From positions 124,001 to 188,000 of the forward strand of contig CAVVPY010000001.1 in assembly GCA_963750295.1 (NCBI GenBank): a DNA stretch of 64,000 nt, in the 5' to 3' direction. This document shows, piece after piece, positions 43,957 to 52,494 of the stretch. A program made the translations under genes and the position numbers. The notes beneath the pieces were generated by a model. That model saw only the letters and a list, made by a program, of their open reading frames with translations. It was not told where the DNA came from and ran no database searches. Position 1 is the first letter of the stretch, and each line of letters opens with the position of its first letter. The DNA comes from CAVVPY01 sp963750295. GTDB lineage: Bacteria > Actinomycetota > Actinomycetes > Mycobacteriales > Jatrophihabitantaceae.

Positions 43957-45374
43957 CCGTTCAGGATCAGTACGTCGTCCCGGACGCGGCGAGGGCGCGG
44001 CAGCGGCTCGCACTGTGGACGATCAGTGCGGCGCAACTGCTCTTCCTCCTCGACGCCACGATCGTGAACATCGCGTTGCCGAAGATCCAGTCCGGGCTGG
44101 GTTTCTCCGACACCGGGCTGACGTGGGTGGTCACCGGGTACTCGGTCGCGTTCGGCGGCCTGTTGCTGCTCGGTGGGCGCGCGGGGGACCTGCTCGGGCT
44201 CCGCCGGACGTTCATGGCCGGCCTGACCCTGTTCACTCTCGCCTCGCTGCTGGCCGGCCTGGCCCCTGCGCCGTGGTGGCTGCTCGCTTCGCGCGTGCTG
44301 CAGGGGATCGGGGCCGCTGTGGCGTCGCCGGCAGCGCTGTCGCTGATCGCGACGACGTTCGCCGAGGGCGAGGTCCGCAACCGCGCACTGGGCGTGTACA
44401 CGGTGATCGCGGGGATCGGCGGCCCGCTCGGCCTCGTCGTCGGCGGGTTGATCGCGACGTCGCTGTCGTGGCGCTGGGTGATGTTCGTCAACGTCCCGGT
44501 CGGGCTGGCCGTGCTCTACCTCGCGCCGCGGGCGCTGCGTGAACCGCCGCCGCACCGCGGTCGCTTCGACGTGGCCGGTGCGGTGACCGGGACGCTCGGT
44601 GTGGGCGCGCTGGTCTACGGGCTGATCCGCTCGGCGACGGACTCGCGCGGCGTCTCGCACTGGTCGGACGCGATCGTGTTGCTCACGATCGGCCTGGCCC
44701 TCGTCCTGATCGCGGGCTTCGTCGTGATCGAAGCCCGCTCGCCGGAACCCCTGGTGCCGCTGCGGTTCTTAGCCAACCGGCAGCGCACCGGCACCCTGGT
44801 CGTGCTCATGCTCGAGAGCACGGCCATGTTCGGCGTCTACTTCTTCATGACGCTGTACCTGCAACGGGTCTGGCACTACAGCCCGCTGCGGACGGCGCTG
44901 ATCTACGTCCCGCTGTCGCTGATCCTCATGGGCAGCGCCAGGCTCGGCTCGCGCATCGTCGGACGGACCGGGCCGCGCGTGCTCATCGTCGGCGGCCTCG
45001 TGCTCGCCGTCGCCGGGCTGGCCTGGCTCTCGCGCATCGACAGCTCCGGCGGGTTGCTGACCGGGCTGCTGGGGCCGACGATCGTCACCTACGCGGGCTT
45101 CGGCATAACGACCGTGCCGCTCACCCTGATCGCGATGGCGAAAGTCGCGCCCGGCGACTCCGGCCTGGCGTCCGGGATGTTCAACACCTCGCGCCAGGTC
45201 GGCGGCGCGATCGGCCTCGCCGTCCTCGGCACCGTCGCGTTCTCGGCGGCCGGGCAGGGGACGGCGTCCGCGGCGCTGGCGACGGGGACCGGCCGCGGGT
45301 TCGTGGTCGCCGCCGCGGTCACGGCCCTGGCCCTGGCGACCGCCGTCGCCACCGTGGCCGGCACGCGCCGCTGA
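43953..45374 (+). CDS. MFS drug/metabolite exporter (DHA2 family)
   Basis: 473 residues with about 14 hydrophobic segments. Signatures: LLFLLDATIVNIALPKIQ, motif A GGRAGDLLGLRRTF, and the antiporter motif RVLQGIGAAVASPAAL. Members expel small molecules with proton influx. Overlap with the ligase gene suggests that it exports the product of the cluster or protects against it. Confidence 0.85.
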   Translation: MTVQDQYVVPDAARARQRLALWTISAAQLLFLLDATIVNIALPKIQSGLGFSDTGLTWVVTGYSVAFGGLLLLGGRAGDLLGLRRTFMAGLTLFTLASLLAGLAPAPWWLLASRVLQGIGAAVASPAALSLIATTFAEGEVRNRALGVYTVIAGIGGPLGLVVGGLIATSLSWRWVMFVNVPVGLAVLYLAPRALREPPPHRGRFDVAGAVTGTLGVGALVYGLIRSATDSRGVSHWSDAIVLLTIGLALVLIAGFVVIEARSPEPLVPLRFLANRQRTGTLVVLMLESTAMFGVYFFMTLYLQRVWHYSPLRTALIYVPLSLILMGSARLGSRIVGRTGPRVLIVGGLVLAVAGLAWLSRIDSSGGLLTGLLGPTIVTYAGFGITTVPLTLIAMAKVAPGDSGLASGMFNTSRQVGGAIGLAVLGTVAFSAAGQGTASAALATGTGRGFVVAAAVTALALATAVATVAGTRR

Positions 45375-45389
45375 GGCACACGCGCGGCG
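45366..45389. terminator. Short hairpin between convergent genes
   Basis: CGCCGC (45366-45371) and GCGGCG (45384-45389) with a 12-base loop. It sits across the exporter stop codon and just before the end of the E1 gene. Weak, but the only candidate terminator here. Confidence 0.35.
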
Positions 45390-45391
45390 GG

Positions 45392-47573
45392 TCAGCGCAG
45401 CAGCTTGTGCGCCGCAGCCTCGATCTGGGCCTCGGACAGCAGCACCGCGTTCGCGGCATCACCGAGCGGCACGTAGCTGTCGTGGCTGGCGACCCGGCGG
45501 ATCCGGCCGGTGAAGCCGTTCTCGACGAGGGCGGCGATGATCCCCTCGCCCACCCCGCCGCTGTGTCTGGTCTCGTCGGCGATCAGGACCCGACCGGTCG
45601 CGCTCGCCTCACGCAGCAGGTCGGCGACGGGTAGCGGAGCGATCCAGCGCAGGTCGAGCACGCGCGCACCGATGCCCTCCCAGGACAGCCGCCCCGCCAC
45701 GCGCAGCCCCATCCGGACGCCGTTGCCGAACGTGACGATCGTCAGGTCGGTGCCCAACCCGTGCGTTCTCGCCGAGCCGATCGGGATGTCCACGTCAGTG
45801 GCGTAGGTGCCGAGCCAGGCGCGGTCGCCGGGTTGGTACAGGTCCCGCTCGTGGTAGAGCGCGATCGGCTCGAGATACACGCTCACCTGCCCGGACACCG
45901 CCGCGGCGGCCAGGCAGGACCGCAGCATCGGGGCGGCGTCCTCGGGCCGGGCCGGCACCGCGACGACCAGTCCCGGGATGTCGCGGAGCACCGCGACGGC
46001 ATTGTCGTTGTGGAAGTGCCCGCCGAAGCCCTTCTGGTAGCCCAGCCCGGCGACGCGCAGGACCATCGGGTTGGTGAAGGTGCCGTTGGCGAAGAAGCGC
46101 AGGCTGGCCGCCTCGCCGCGCAGTTGATCCTCGGCGTTGTGCAGGTAGGCGAGGTACTGGATCTCGGGTATCGGCAGCAGCCCGCTCACCCCGAAACCGA
46201 GGCCCAGCCCGAGCACCGCCTGCTCGTCGAGCAGGGTGTCGAAGACCCGTGCCGGCCCGAACCGCTGCTGCAGGCCGCGGGTCAGCCCGTAGACGCCACC
46301 CTTGCGTCCCACGTCCTCGCCGAACACGACTGCCTCGGGACGCGCGGCGAGCGCGTCGGCAAGCGCGGCGTTGATCGTCTGCGCGAGCGTGAGCGCGCCG
46401 GCCTGCTCGGGCAGCCGCCCGCCGAACACCCGCTCGCGGAGTTCGACCGGTGCCTGGCGCCGTGACTCGGCGAGTTCGGCCGCGGGTTCGCGCGGCGCGA
46501 TCGGGCCGGCGATCTCCGCCGCACCGGTGAGTGTCGGCTCGGTGCCGAGTTCATCGGTGAGAGCGGCGATCCGGGCCGCGATCTCGTCGTAGCGGGCCAA
46601 CACGTCCACGCCGTGCAGCGACGCGGCGAGGGCGAGCAGCGGGTCGTGGTCGCGATCGGCGACGATCTCGGCCGCGGTGCGGTAGCCGCGTCTCGACGTC
46701 CGTGCCGGCATGGCCGAGGAAGCGGACGGTCCGCAGGTGCAGCAGCACCGGACGTCGTTCGCGTCCGGGCGATCGCGACGGCCTGCCGGGCGGCCTCGGC
46801 GGCGCCACCGGGGTCGTCACCGGCGGCGCTCAGGTACCCGATCCCGGGACGTTGCGCCGCCGCGGCGACCCACCCGGCCGGAGTCGGAACCGAGATGCCC
46901 AGCCCGTTGTCCTCGCACACGAGGACGAGCGCGAGCGGAAGGCCCTGCGCGACGCAGTAGCCGGCCGTGTTGAGCGCACCGACCGCGGTCGAGTGGTTGA
47001 GGCTGGCGTCGCCGAACGTGCAGACGGTGACGGCGTCGCGGGGCCACCGTGTCTCGCGCCGGAGCCGGCGTGCTCGACCGATCGCGAACGCGACTCCGAC
47101 CGCGCGGGGCAGGTGCGAGGCGATCGTCGAGGTCTGCGGGATCACCGCCAGCGATGCGTCGCCCCAGACCTTGTGCCGCCCGCCCGAGGCGGGGTCCGCG
47201 ACCGCGGCGACCATGCCGAGCAGGACTGCGCGAAGCAGGTCGTCCAGCGCTGCGTCCGGCCTGCAGGCCCCGGGCGAGGAAGAAGCCACCCGCGCGGTAG
47301 TGCAGCAGGGCCGGGTCGGACGGGCGCAGGGCGTCGGCGAGGTAGCGCGTTCGACTCGTGACCGGCCGACCCGATCGTGTAGAAACCCAGACCCTTCTCG
47401 CGCATGCGGCGTGCCTGGATGTCGAGCAGCCGGCTTCCCGCCATCGCGTCGAACAGGTCGAGCCGGCGCTGGTCAGGAGCTGGGCCGTTCGTGTGCAGCA
47501 CACTCGACTCCCGCAGCCGGGCCCGGACGAAGCGATCGAGGTCTTCGTGCGGACTCGGGGCAGTGGCGCTCAC
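45392..47573 (-). pseudogene. 2-oxoacid dehydrogenase E1 alpha-beta fusion, broken by four frameshifts
   Basis: Homology runs through three frames. The alpha half starts at GTG 47573 (MAGSRLLDIQARRMREKGLG, GSAGHESNA), continues as LADALRPSDPALLHYRAGGF, then DDLLRAVLLGMVAAV through CTFGDASLNHSTAVGALNTA, then RPVLLHLRTVRFLGHAG, then YRTAAEIVADRDHDPLL. Frame breaks are near 47345-47350, 47248-47258, 46756-46766 and 46686-46692. The beta half (from ~46500 to 45392) is open and has normal motifs (FGEDVGRKGGVYGLT, LDEQAVLGLGLG). It is a TPP-dependent pyruvate/branched-chain oxidase subunit by family. Either a decaying gene or local sequence error. Confidence 0.78.
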
Positions 47574-47807
47574 AGCTGCGATTGTGCCGTGCCGGCCCAG
47601 GACTCCGCTCGCCGGACATATGAGGACAAAAGGGCGATCGGCGCGTCCTTGCACCGGCCGGCCGCGGAGTTAACCTCATGACGTGGCCGATGACCGCGTA
47701 CGGGGGTTTACGGCGTACTCGATTTCTCCTGCCCTGGGCGCCGCACCGGAAGCAGACGTGGTTATTCTTCGAAGCAGAGGTAGCCAGCGACAGACGCCTG
47801 ACGAATT

Positions 47808-47827
47808 GCTGACAGTAGTGCTGACAG
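47808..47827 (+). repeat. Direct repeat upstream of ctaD
   Basis: GCTGACAG at 47808-47815 and again at 47820-47827, a twelve-base period, ending 12 bp before the ctaD start. The rest of the 266 bp gap shows no gene I would support. Function unknown; possibly a regulator site. Confidence 0.4.
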
Positions 47828-47839
47828 ATTGGTGGCGCA

Positions 47840-49654
47840 GTGACCACGACTGCCGAGCGGCCCACCACCGGTGCGCCTGAGCCGATCGGGCCCGAACCGA
47901 TCGTTGCGCGTCCGTTCCCCCCGCACGAGTTCCGCAAGGGCGCGCTGCTGGGCCAGATGCTGCGCACGACCGACCACAAGCTGATCGGTCGGATGTACCT
48001 GGTCACCTCGCTGATCTTCTTCGCCATCGGCGGCGTCATGGCGATGCTGATGCGCATCGAACTGGCCCGTCCGGGCATGCAGGTCCTCACGCCCGAGCAG
48101 TACAACCAGCTCGTCACCATGCACGGCACGATCATGCTGCTGTTCTTCGCCACGCCGATCGTGTTCGCCTTCGCCAATCTCGTGATGCCGCTGCAGATCG
48201 GCTCGCCCGACGTCGCGTTCCCGCGCCTGAACGCCTTCTCGTACTGGCTCTACCTGTTCGGCGCGACCATCGCCATGCTCGGGTTCGTCACGCCCGGCGG
48301 CGCCGCGGACGCAGGCTGGACGATGTACACGCCGCTCTCGGACGAGGTGAACAACCCCGGGGCCGGGATCGACCTGTGGATTCTGGGACTCGCGATCGCC
48401 GGTCTCGGCACCATCCTCGGTGGCGTCAACATGGTCACCACGGTGATCACGCTGCGCGCGCCCGGCATGACGATGTTCCGGCTGCCGATCTTCACGTGGA
48501 ACATCCTGGTGACCAGCCTGCTGGTGCTGCTCGCCTTCCCGATCCTCACCGCTGCGCTGCTCGTGCTGTGGATCGACCGGCACATGGGTGCCCAGGTCTT
48601 CGTGGCCGCCAACGACGGGGCGGTGCTCTGGCAGCACCTGTTCTGGTTCTTCGGCCACCCCGAGGTCTACATCGTCGCGTTGCCGTTCTTCGGGATCATC
48701 ACCGAAGTCATCCCGGTGTTCAGCCGCAAGCCGCTGTTCGGCTACAAGGGCATGGTCTTCGCGACGCTGTCGATCGCGGCGCTGTCGCTGTCGGTGTGGG
48801 CCCACCACATGTTCACCACCGGGGCGGTGCTGCTGCCGTTCTTCTCGGTGATGACGTTCTTGATCGCCGTCCCGACCGGGATCAAGTTCTTCAACTGGAT
48901 CGGCTCGATGTGGGGCGGGTCGGTGACGTTCGAGACGCCGATGATCTTCGCGCTCGGGTTCATGGTGACGTTCCTGTTCGGCGGCCTCACCGGTGTGCTG
49001 CTGGCCAGCCCGCCGGTCGACTTCCACGTGGCCGACAGCTATTTCGTCGTCGCGCACTTCCACTACGTCCTGTTCGGGACGATCGTGTTCGCGGTGTATT
49101 CGGGGATCTACTTCTGGTTCCCGAAGTTCACCGGCCGCTACCTGGACGAGAAGCTGGGCAAGCTGCACTTCTGGATGACGTTCCTAGGCTTCCACGCGAC
49201 CTTCCTCGTGCAGCACTGGCTCGGTGCCGAGGGCTTCCCGCGCCGGTACGCCAACTACCTGCCCACCGACGGGTTCACCGGGCTGAACACGTTCTCCTCG
49301 ATCGGCTCGTTCGTCCTCGGCGCCTCGCTGCTGCCCTTCATCTACAACATGTACCGGTCCTACCGATTCGGTGAGATCGTCACCTCCGACGACCCATGGG
49401 GTTACGGCAACTCCCTCGAGTGGGCGACGTCCAGCCCGCCGCCGCGACACAACTTCACGTCGATCCCGCGGATCCGCTCCGAACGGCCTGCATTCGAGCA
49501 CCACTACCCACACCTGCTGGACCGGCTCGAGGCCGAGGCGCATGCGGGGCGGCGGCACGTCGCGCTCAGCGCGGCAGGTGCGGGTACGGCAGGTTCCGCG
49601 GTGGGATCCGACGGTGCGCGCGCGGGGCACCGGGACCCGGATCCGGGCAACTGA
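47840..49654 (+). CDS. ctaD: Cytochrome c oxidase subunit I (aa3 type)
   Basis: A 604-residue haem-copper oxidase core with 12 membrane helices. Haem and copper ligands: TMHGTIMLLFF (His), WFFGHPEVYIVALP (CuB His and cross-linked Tyr), VWAHHMFTTG (two CuB His), and VVAHFHYVLFG (two haem His). The acidic C-terminal tail is longer than usual and ends in low-complexity Gly/Ala. It stands alone, without ctaC/E, next to a SerB2-like gene as in mycobacteria. It is the likely terminal acceptor for hydrogenase electrons. Confidence 0.95.
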   Translation: MTTTAERPTTGAPEPIGPEPIVARPFPPHEFRKGALLGQMLRTTDHKLIGRMYLVTSLIFFAIGGVMAMLMRIELARPGMQVLTPEQYNQLVTMHGTIMLLFFATPIVFAFANLVMPLQIGSPDVAFPRLNAFSYWLYLFGATIAMLGFVTPGGAADAGWTMYTPLSDEVNNPGAGIDLWILGLAIAGLGTILGGVNMVTTVITLRAPGMTMFRLPIFTWNILVTSLLVLLAFPILTAALLVLWIDRHMGAQVFVAANDGAVLWQHLFWFFGHPEVYIVALPFFGIITEVIPVFSRKPLFGYKGMVFATLSIAALSLSVWAHHMFTTGAVLLPFFSVMTFLIAVPTGIKFFNWIGSMWGGSVTFETPMIFALGFMVTFLFGGLTGVLLASPPVDFHVADSYFVVAHFHYVLFGTIVFAVYSGIYFWFPKFTGRYLDEKLGKLHFWMTFLGFHATFLVQHWLGAEGFPRRYANYLPTDGFTGLNTFSSIGSFVLGASLLPFIYNMYRSYRFGEIVTSDDPWGYGNSLEWATSSPPPRHNFTSIPRIRSERPAFEHHYPHLLDRLEAEAHAGRRHVALSAAGAGTAGSAVGSDGARAGHRDPDPGN

Positions 49655-49682
49655 ACCCCGGAGCGGGTGCAGGGCCGGCCGC

Positions 49683-49688
49683 CAGGGT
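49683..49688 (+). promoter_or_regulatory. -10 box CAGGGT of the ACT-domain gene
   Basis: CAGGGT followed by exactly six bases and the ATG at 49695. Same spacing as other leaderless candidates in the window. Confidence 0.4.
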
Positions 49689-49694
49689 CGGCTG

Positions 49695-50579
49695 ATGCGC
49701 CCCACCACCGTGCTGGCCACGGTGACCGGCCGGGATCGTCCCGGGGTCACCGCAGCATTCTTCTCGGCGCTCGCCGCTCACGACGTCGATGTCCGCGACG
49801 TCGAGCAGGTCGTGATCCGGGACCGCATCATTCTCACCGCACTGCTCGATCTGCGGGGGGACGCGGCTGCGCTGCGCGGCTCGGCGACCTCGAACGCGCG
49901 TGCGTTGGGCCTGGAATGTGAGGTCGCGATCGCGGACACATCCGAGGAGAGGGCGGACGAGCGCCTCGGTACTCACTCGCGCGTGGTCGTCCTCGGCCGC
50001 CCGCTGCGGCCGGGCGCCGTGAGCCACGTGGCGCAGCGCATTGCCGACCACGACGGCAACATCGAGTCGATCACCCGACTGGCTGATGCGCCGATCCCGG
50101 GAATCGAACTGCTCGTCCGGGCGCCGGACGGACGTCGCCTGCGCTCGGCCCTGGCGCACGCCGCGGCCGAGACCGGGGTCGACGTGGCGATGGAGTCGGT
50201 TGCGCTGAGCCGGCTGCCGAAGCGGCTCGTCGTGCTCAGCCGGGCGGTGCTCACGCCGGGTGGTTCCGAGCTGGACTGGGCCGGGTTCGCCGCCACGCTA
50301 CGTGGGCTGGGCTTCAGCATCGGCGTCACCGGCGAGGACCTGCGCGAGGTCCTCGATGCGGACGTGGTCGGCGCCACGCTGGACGACTGCGCCGCAGCGG
50401 CCGGTGTGCGGACGGCGCAGACAGTTGTCGTGGGGACCGGCCCGGGCGATCTCGACCTGCTTGCCAAGGCGGGCGTCGGCGTCGTGTGCGGGTCGCGACC
50501 GGCAAGCCGATCGGCCCAGTGGTCCGACCCGTGCCTGGGCACCGTGTTGTTCGTCGTCGGCGGGTCAACCGCCTGCTGA
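49695..50579 (+). CDS. SerB2-like ACT-ACT protein with a truncated, catalytically dead HAD domain
   Basis: 294 residues where SerB2 has ~400. Two ACT domains are intact (TVTGRDRPGVTAAFFSAL and VLGRPLRPGAVSHVAQRIAD). The HAD part is shortened: LVVLSRAVLTPGG stands where the DxDST nucleophile loop and the whole cap should be, and late VVVGTGPGDLDLLAKAG keeps one Asp of the metal loop (normally GDGANDLDML). Phosphoserine phosphatase activity is therefore very unlikely. It may be an amino-acid-sensing regulator. The position after ctaD matches the mycobacterial serB2. Confidence 0.8.
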   Translation: MRPTTVLATVTGRDRPGVTAAFFSALAAHDVDVRDVEQVVIRDRIILTALLDLRGDAAALRGSATSNARALGLECEVAIADTSEERADERLGTHSRVVVLGRPLRPGAVSHVAQRIADHDGNIESITRLADAPIPGIELLVRAPDGRRLRSALAHAAAETGVDVAMESVALSRLPKRLVVLSRAVLTPGGSELDWAGFAATLRGLGFSIGVTGEDLREVLDADVVGATLDDCAAAAGVRTAQTVVVGTGPGDLDLLAKAGVGVVCGSRPASRSAQWSDPCLGTVLFVVGGSTAC

Positions 50580-50589
50580 GCCGCGTGAG

Positions 50590-51108
50590 TCAGTCCTCGC
50601 GCCGCCGCGGCCCGATGAGCGCCCCGATGCCGGCCAGCAGGAAGCCACCGAGGGCCAGGTAGAACGCGATGCGCGAGTTCTTGATCGACTGGCTGTAACT
50701 GATGCCGGGCGCGAGGTTGATCGCGAAGAAGGTGATCGCGACGGCGATCGCGGCGAGCACCCCGCCGAGCGCGCGGAAGGCCTGGGCGGCGGGCGTCGGG
50801 ATGTTGGCGATGATCGCCAGCACCATGACGACCACGAGCAGCAGCCAGCCCAGCCAGCCGAAGTAGGCCTTTGCCAGGCCGCTGGCTGCCGAGCCGCCAA
50901 CGTCGAGCTGGTCCTTCACGTCGCCCAGATGGGACGGCGTGAAGTTGAACCAGTCGGTCGCGGTGAAGGCGATGACCACGAGGATCGCACCGACGGCGGC
51001 GACCACCGAGCCGACGACGCCGAACTCGTAGGTGACCGGCGAGCGGCCGTACGGATTCGCCGGTTGCCCGTGCTGTGGTGGCTGCTGACCGTATCCGGGT
51101 CCACTCAT
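50590..51108 (-). CDS. Hypothetical four-helix membrane protein (copy A)
   Basis: 172 residues: a Gln/Pro/Gly-rich cytoplasmic N terminus (SGPGYGQQPPQHGQPANPYG) and four hydrophobic segments (VGSVVAAVGAILVVIAF, YFGWLGWLLLVVVMVLAII, ALGGVLAAIAVAITFFAI, IAFYLALGGFLLAGIGALI) ending in GPRRRED. The gene upstream has the same plan and probably arose by duplication. TACGGT lies six bases before the ATG. Function unknown. Confidence 0.72.
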   Translation of the reverse strand: MSGPGYGQQPPQHGQPANPYGRSPVTYEFGVVGSVVAAVGAILVVIAFTATDWFNFTPSHLGDVKDQLDVGGSAASGLAKAYFGWLGWLLLVVVMVLAIIANIPTPAAQAFRALGGVLAAIAVAITFFAINLAPGISYSQSIKNSRIAFYLALGGFLLAGIGALIGPRRRED

Positions 51109-51114
51109 CCCAGC

Positions 51115-51120
51115 ACCGTA
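51115..51120 (-). promoter_or_regulatory. -10 box TACGGT of membrane protein copy A
   Basis: TACGGT on the minus strand, exactly six bases before the ATG at 51108. It shows that copy A has its own promoter despite lying only 50 bp after copy B. Confidence 0.45.
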
Positions 51121-51158
51121 ACGCCACAGCGGGCAGGTGCAAATGCCGCTCGAGCCGG

Positions 51159-51839
51159 TCAGCCGGGCGGTGCTGCGTTTTGCCGGCGCGGGCCGACGAT
51201 CGCCCCGGCGCCGATCAGTGCGAACCCGGCGACGGCCAACCAGAAGCCGGCTGCTGCGTGCGCGACGTAGGTGTCCTGGGTGGAGGAATAGGCAGCGTCG
51301 GTGAGCTGGATCGCGCCGAAGGTGAACAGCGCGGCGAATCCCGCGACGATCGGTCCCGCGATCCGGAAAGCGAGCGACAGCCCGGGTAATGGCAGCCCCG
51401 CCGCGATCGCCGACCCGGCCGACAGCAGCAGCAACACCCATGCCAACCACGAGAAGTAGGCGACCGAGAGGTCGCTGGCGGCGATGCCGAGGTCGTCGAG
51501 GCGGCTACGGATGTCGCCGGTCGACAACCCGTCCCCGACCGACAGCCAGGGCAGGCCGATGAAGGAGATGAGCAGCAGCACCGTTCCCAGGCCGGTCAAC
51601 CCGGCGCAGACGAAGCCGAATGACAACTGCGGGGCCGGCGGATAGCCGGTCGGCGCTGCGGCATAGCCCGGGGGCGGCGCGTACCCCGGATAGCCGTACC
51701 CAGGAGGCTGCTGACCTGGGAACCCCGGAGGCGGGTAGGGGACGTGACCGACCTGGCCGGCTGCGGCCTCCGGGGGACGGACGTAGGGCGGGGGCGCGAC
51801 GTAGTCACCCTCGCCGCCGTCCCCCGGTGGAGCGGTCAT
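51159..51839 (-). CDS. Hypothetical four-helix membrane protein with Pro/Gly/Tyr-rich arm (copy B)
   Basis: 226 residues. A ~70-residue low-complexity arm (PPPGFPGQQPPGYGYPGYAP) is followed by four hydrophobic segments with the same spacing as copy A, the shared [SA]-x-Y-F-[SG]-W-L-[AG]-W motif, and the shared end GPRR. No enzyme motif. The arm resembles those of actinobacterial cell-envelope proteins. Function unknown. Confidence 0.72.
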   Translation of the reverse strand: MTAPPGDGGEGDYVAPPPYVRPPEAAAGQVGHVPYPPPGFPGQQPPGYGYPGYAPPPGYAAAPTGYPPAPQLSFGFVCAGLTGLGTVLLLISFIGLPWLSVGDGLSTGDIRSRLDDLGIAASDLSVAYFSWLAWVLLLLSAGSAIAAGLPLPGLSLAFRIAGPIVAGFAALFTFGAIQLTDAAYSSTQDTYVAHAAAGFWLAVAGFALIGAGAIVGPRRQNAAPPG

Positions 51840-51875
51840 GTCCGTGACGGTAGCCGTGCTCGGCTGGGTGGGCGG

Positions 51876-52442
51876 TCAGTCGCGGACGATCGGCTCGCCG
51901 AGGAGCCGCACGCCGGCGGCGCCCAGCTCGACGAGGGCCTTGTCCACCGTGTGCCGCGCGACGCCGGCGCTCAGATCCAGCCGGACCGTGGTCGCGAAGC
52001 CGAGCCGCGCCGCGTCCAGGGCGGTCGCCCGGACGCAGTGATCGGTGGCAATTCCCACGACCTCGACCGCATCGATACCGCGCTCGCGCAGCCACGCCTC
52101 GAGCGGGACGCCGTCGCTGCTCGCCTCGAACCCTGAGTAGGCGGCAGCCCGCTCGCCCTTGTCGAAAACCGCCTCCACGTGCGTCGTGTCGAGTTCGGCC
52201 GTCAGCTCGGCCCCGGCCGTCCCCACGACGCAGTGGGCCGGCCACGAGTCGACGAAATCCGGAGCGGCCGAGAAGTGCGGGCCAGGGTCGATGTGGTGAT
52301 CCCTGGTCGCGACAGCGACGTCGTACCCGCCCTCGTCCAACCGGGTGCTGATGGCGCGGGCGACGTCGGTGCCACCGCCGACCGCGAGCGAACCGCCCTC
52401 ACAGAAGTCGTTCTGGACGTCCACGACGATCACCGCGTTCAT
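51876..52442 (-). CDS. pncA: Nicotinamidase
   Basis: 188 residues. It hydrolyses nicotinamide to nicotinate. The triad is visible: Asp in VDVQNDF, Lys in FDKGE, Cys in GIATDHCVRAT. The metal site is in TRDHHIDPGPHFS. The start at the ATG 52442 gives the usual MNAVIVVDVQ beginning; TAGCGT lies seven bases upstream. It feeds PncB, encoded 52 bp away on the same strand. Confidence 0.93.
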   Translation of the reverse strand: MNAVIVVDVQNDFCEGGSLAVGGGTDVARAISTRLDEGGYDVAVATRDHHIDPGPHFSAAPDFVDSWPAHCVVGTAGAELTAELDTTHVEAVFDKGERAAAYSGFEASSDGVPLEAWLRERGIDAVEVVGIATDHCVRATALDAARLGFATTVRLDLSAGVARHTVDKALVELGAAGVRLLGEPIVRD

Positions 52443-52494
52443 GCCGACCACGCTACGCAACCTCGCCGTCGGCAGGCGGTCGTGGGGCGGGAGC

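Noticed and set aside
46680..47360. Programmed frameshifting in the E1 gene
   Set aside because: Four shifts in both directions without slippery heptamers are not a known programmed pattern; decay or sequence error is simpler.
47683..47880. A 65-codon plus-strand frame overlapping the ctaD start
   Set aside because: No ribosome site, no family pattern, and an Arg/His-rich end in the shadow of ctaD.
47762..49168. A 468-codon minus-strand frame opposite ctaD
   Set aside because: Low-complexity His/Asp/Glu/Arg/Gln composition, the mirror of a membrane protein gene in high-GC DNA; ctaD is certain.
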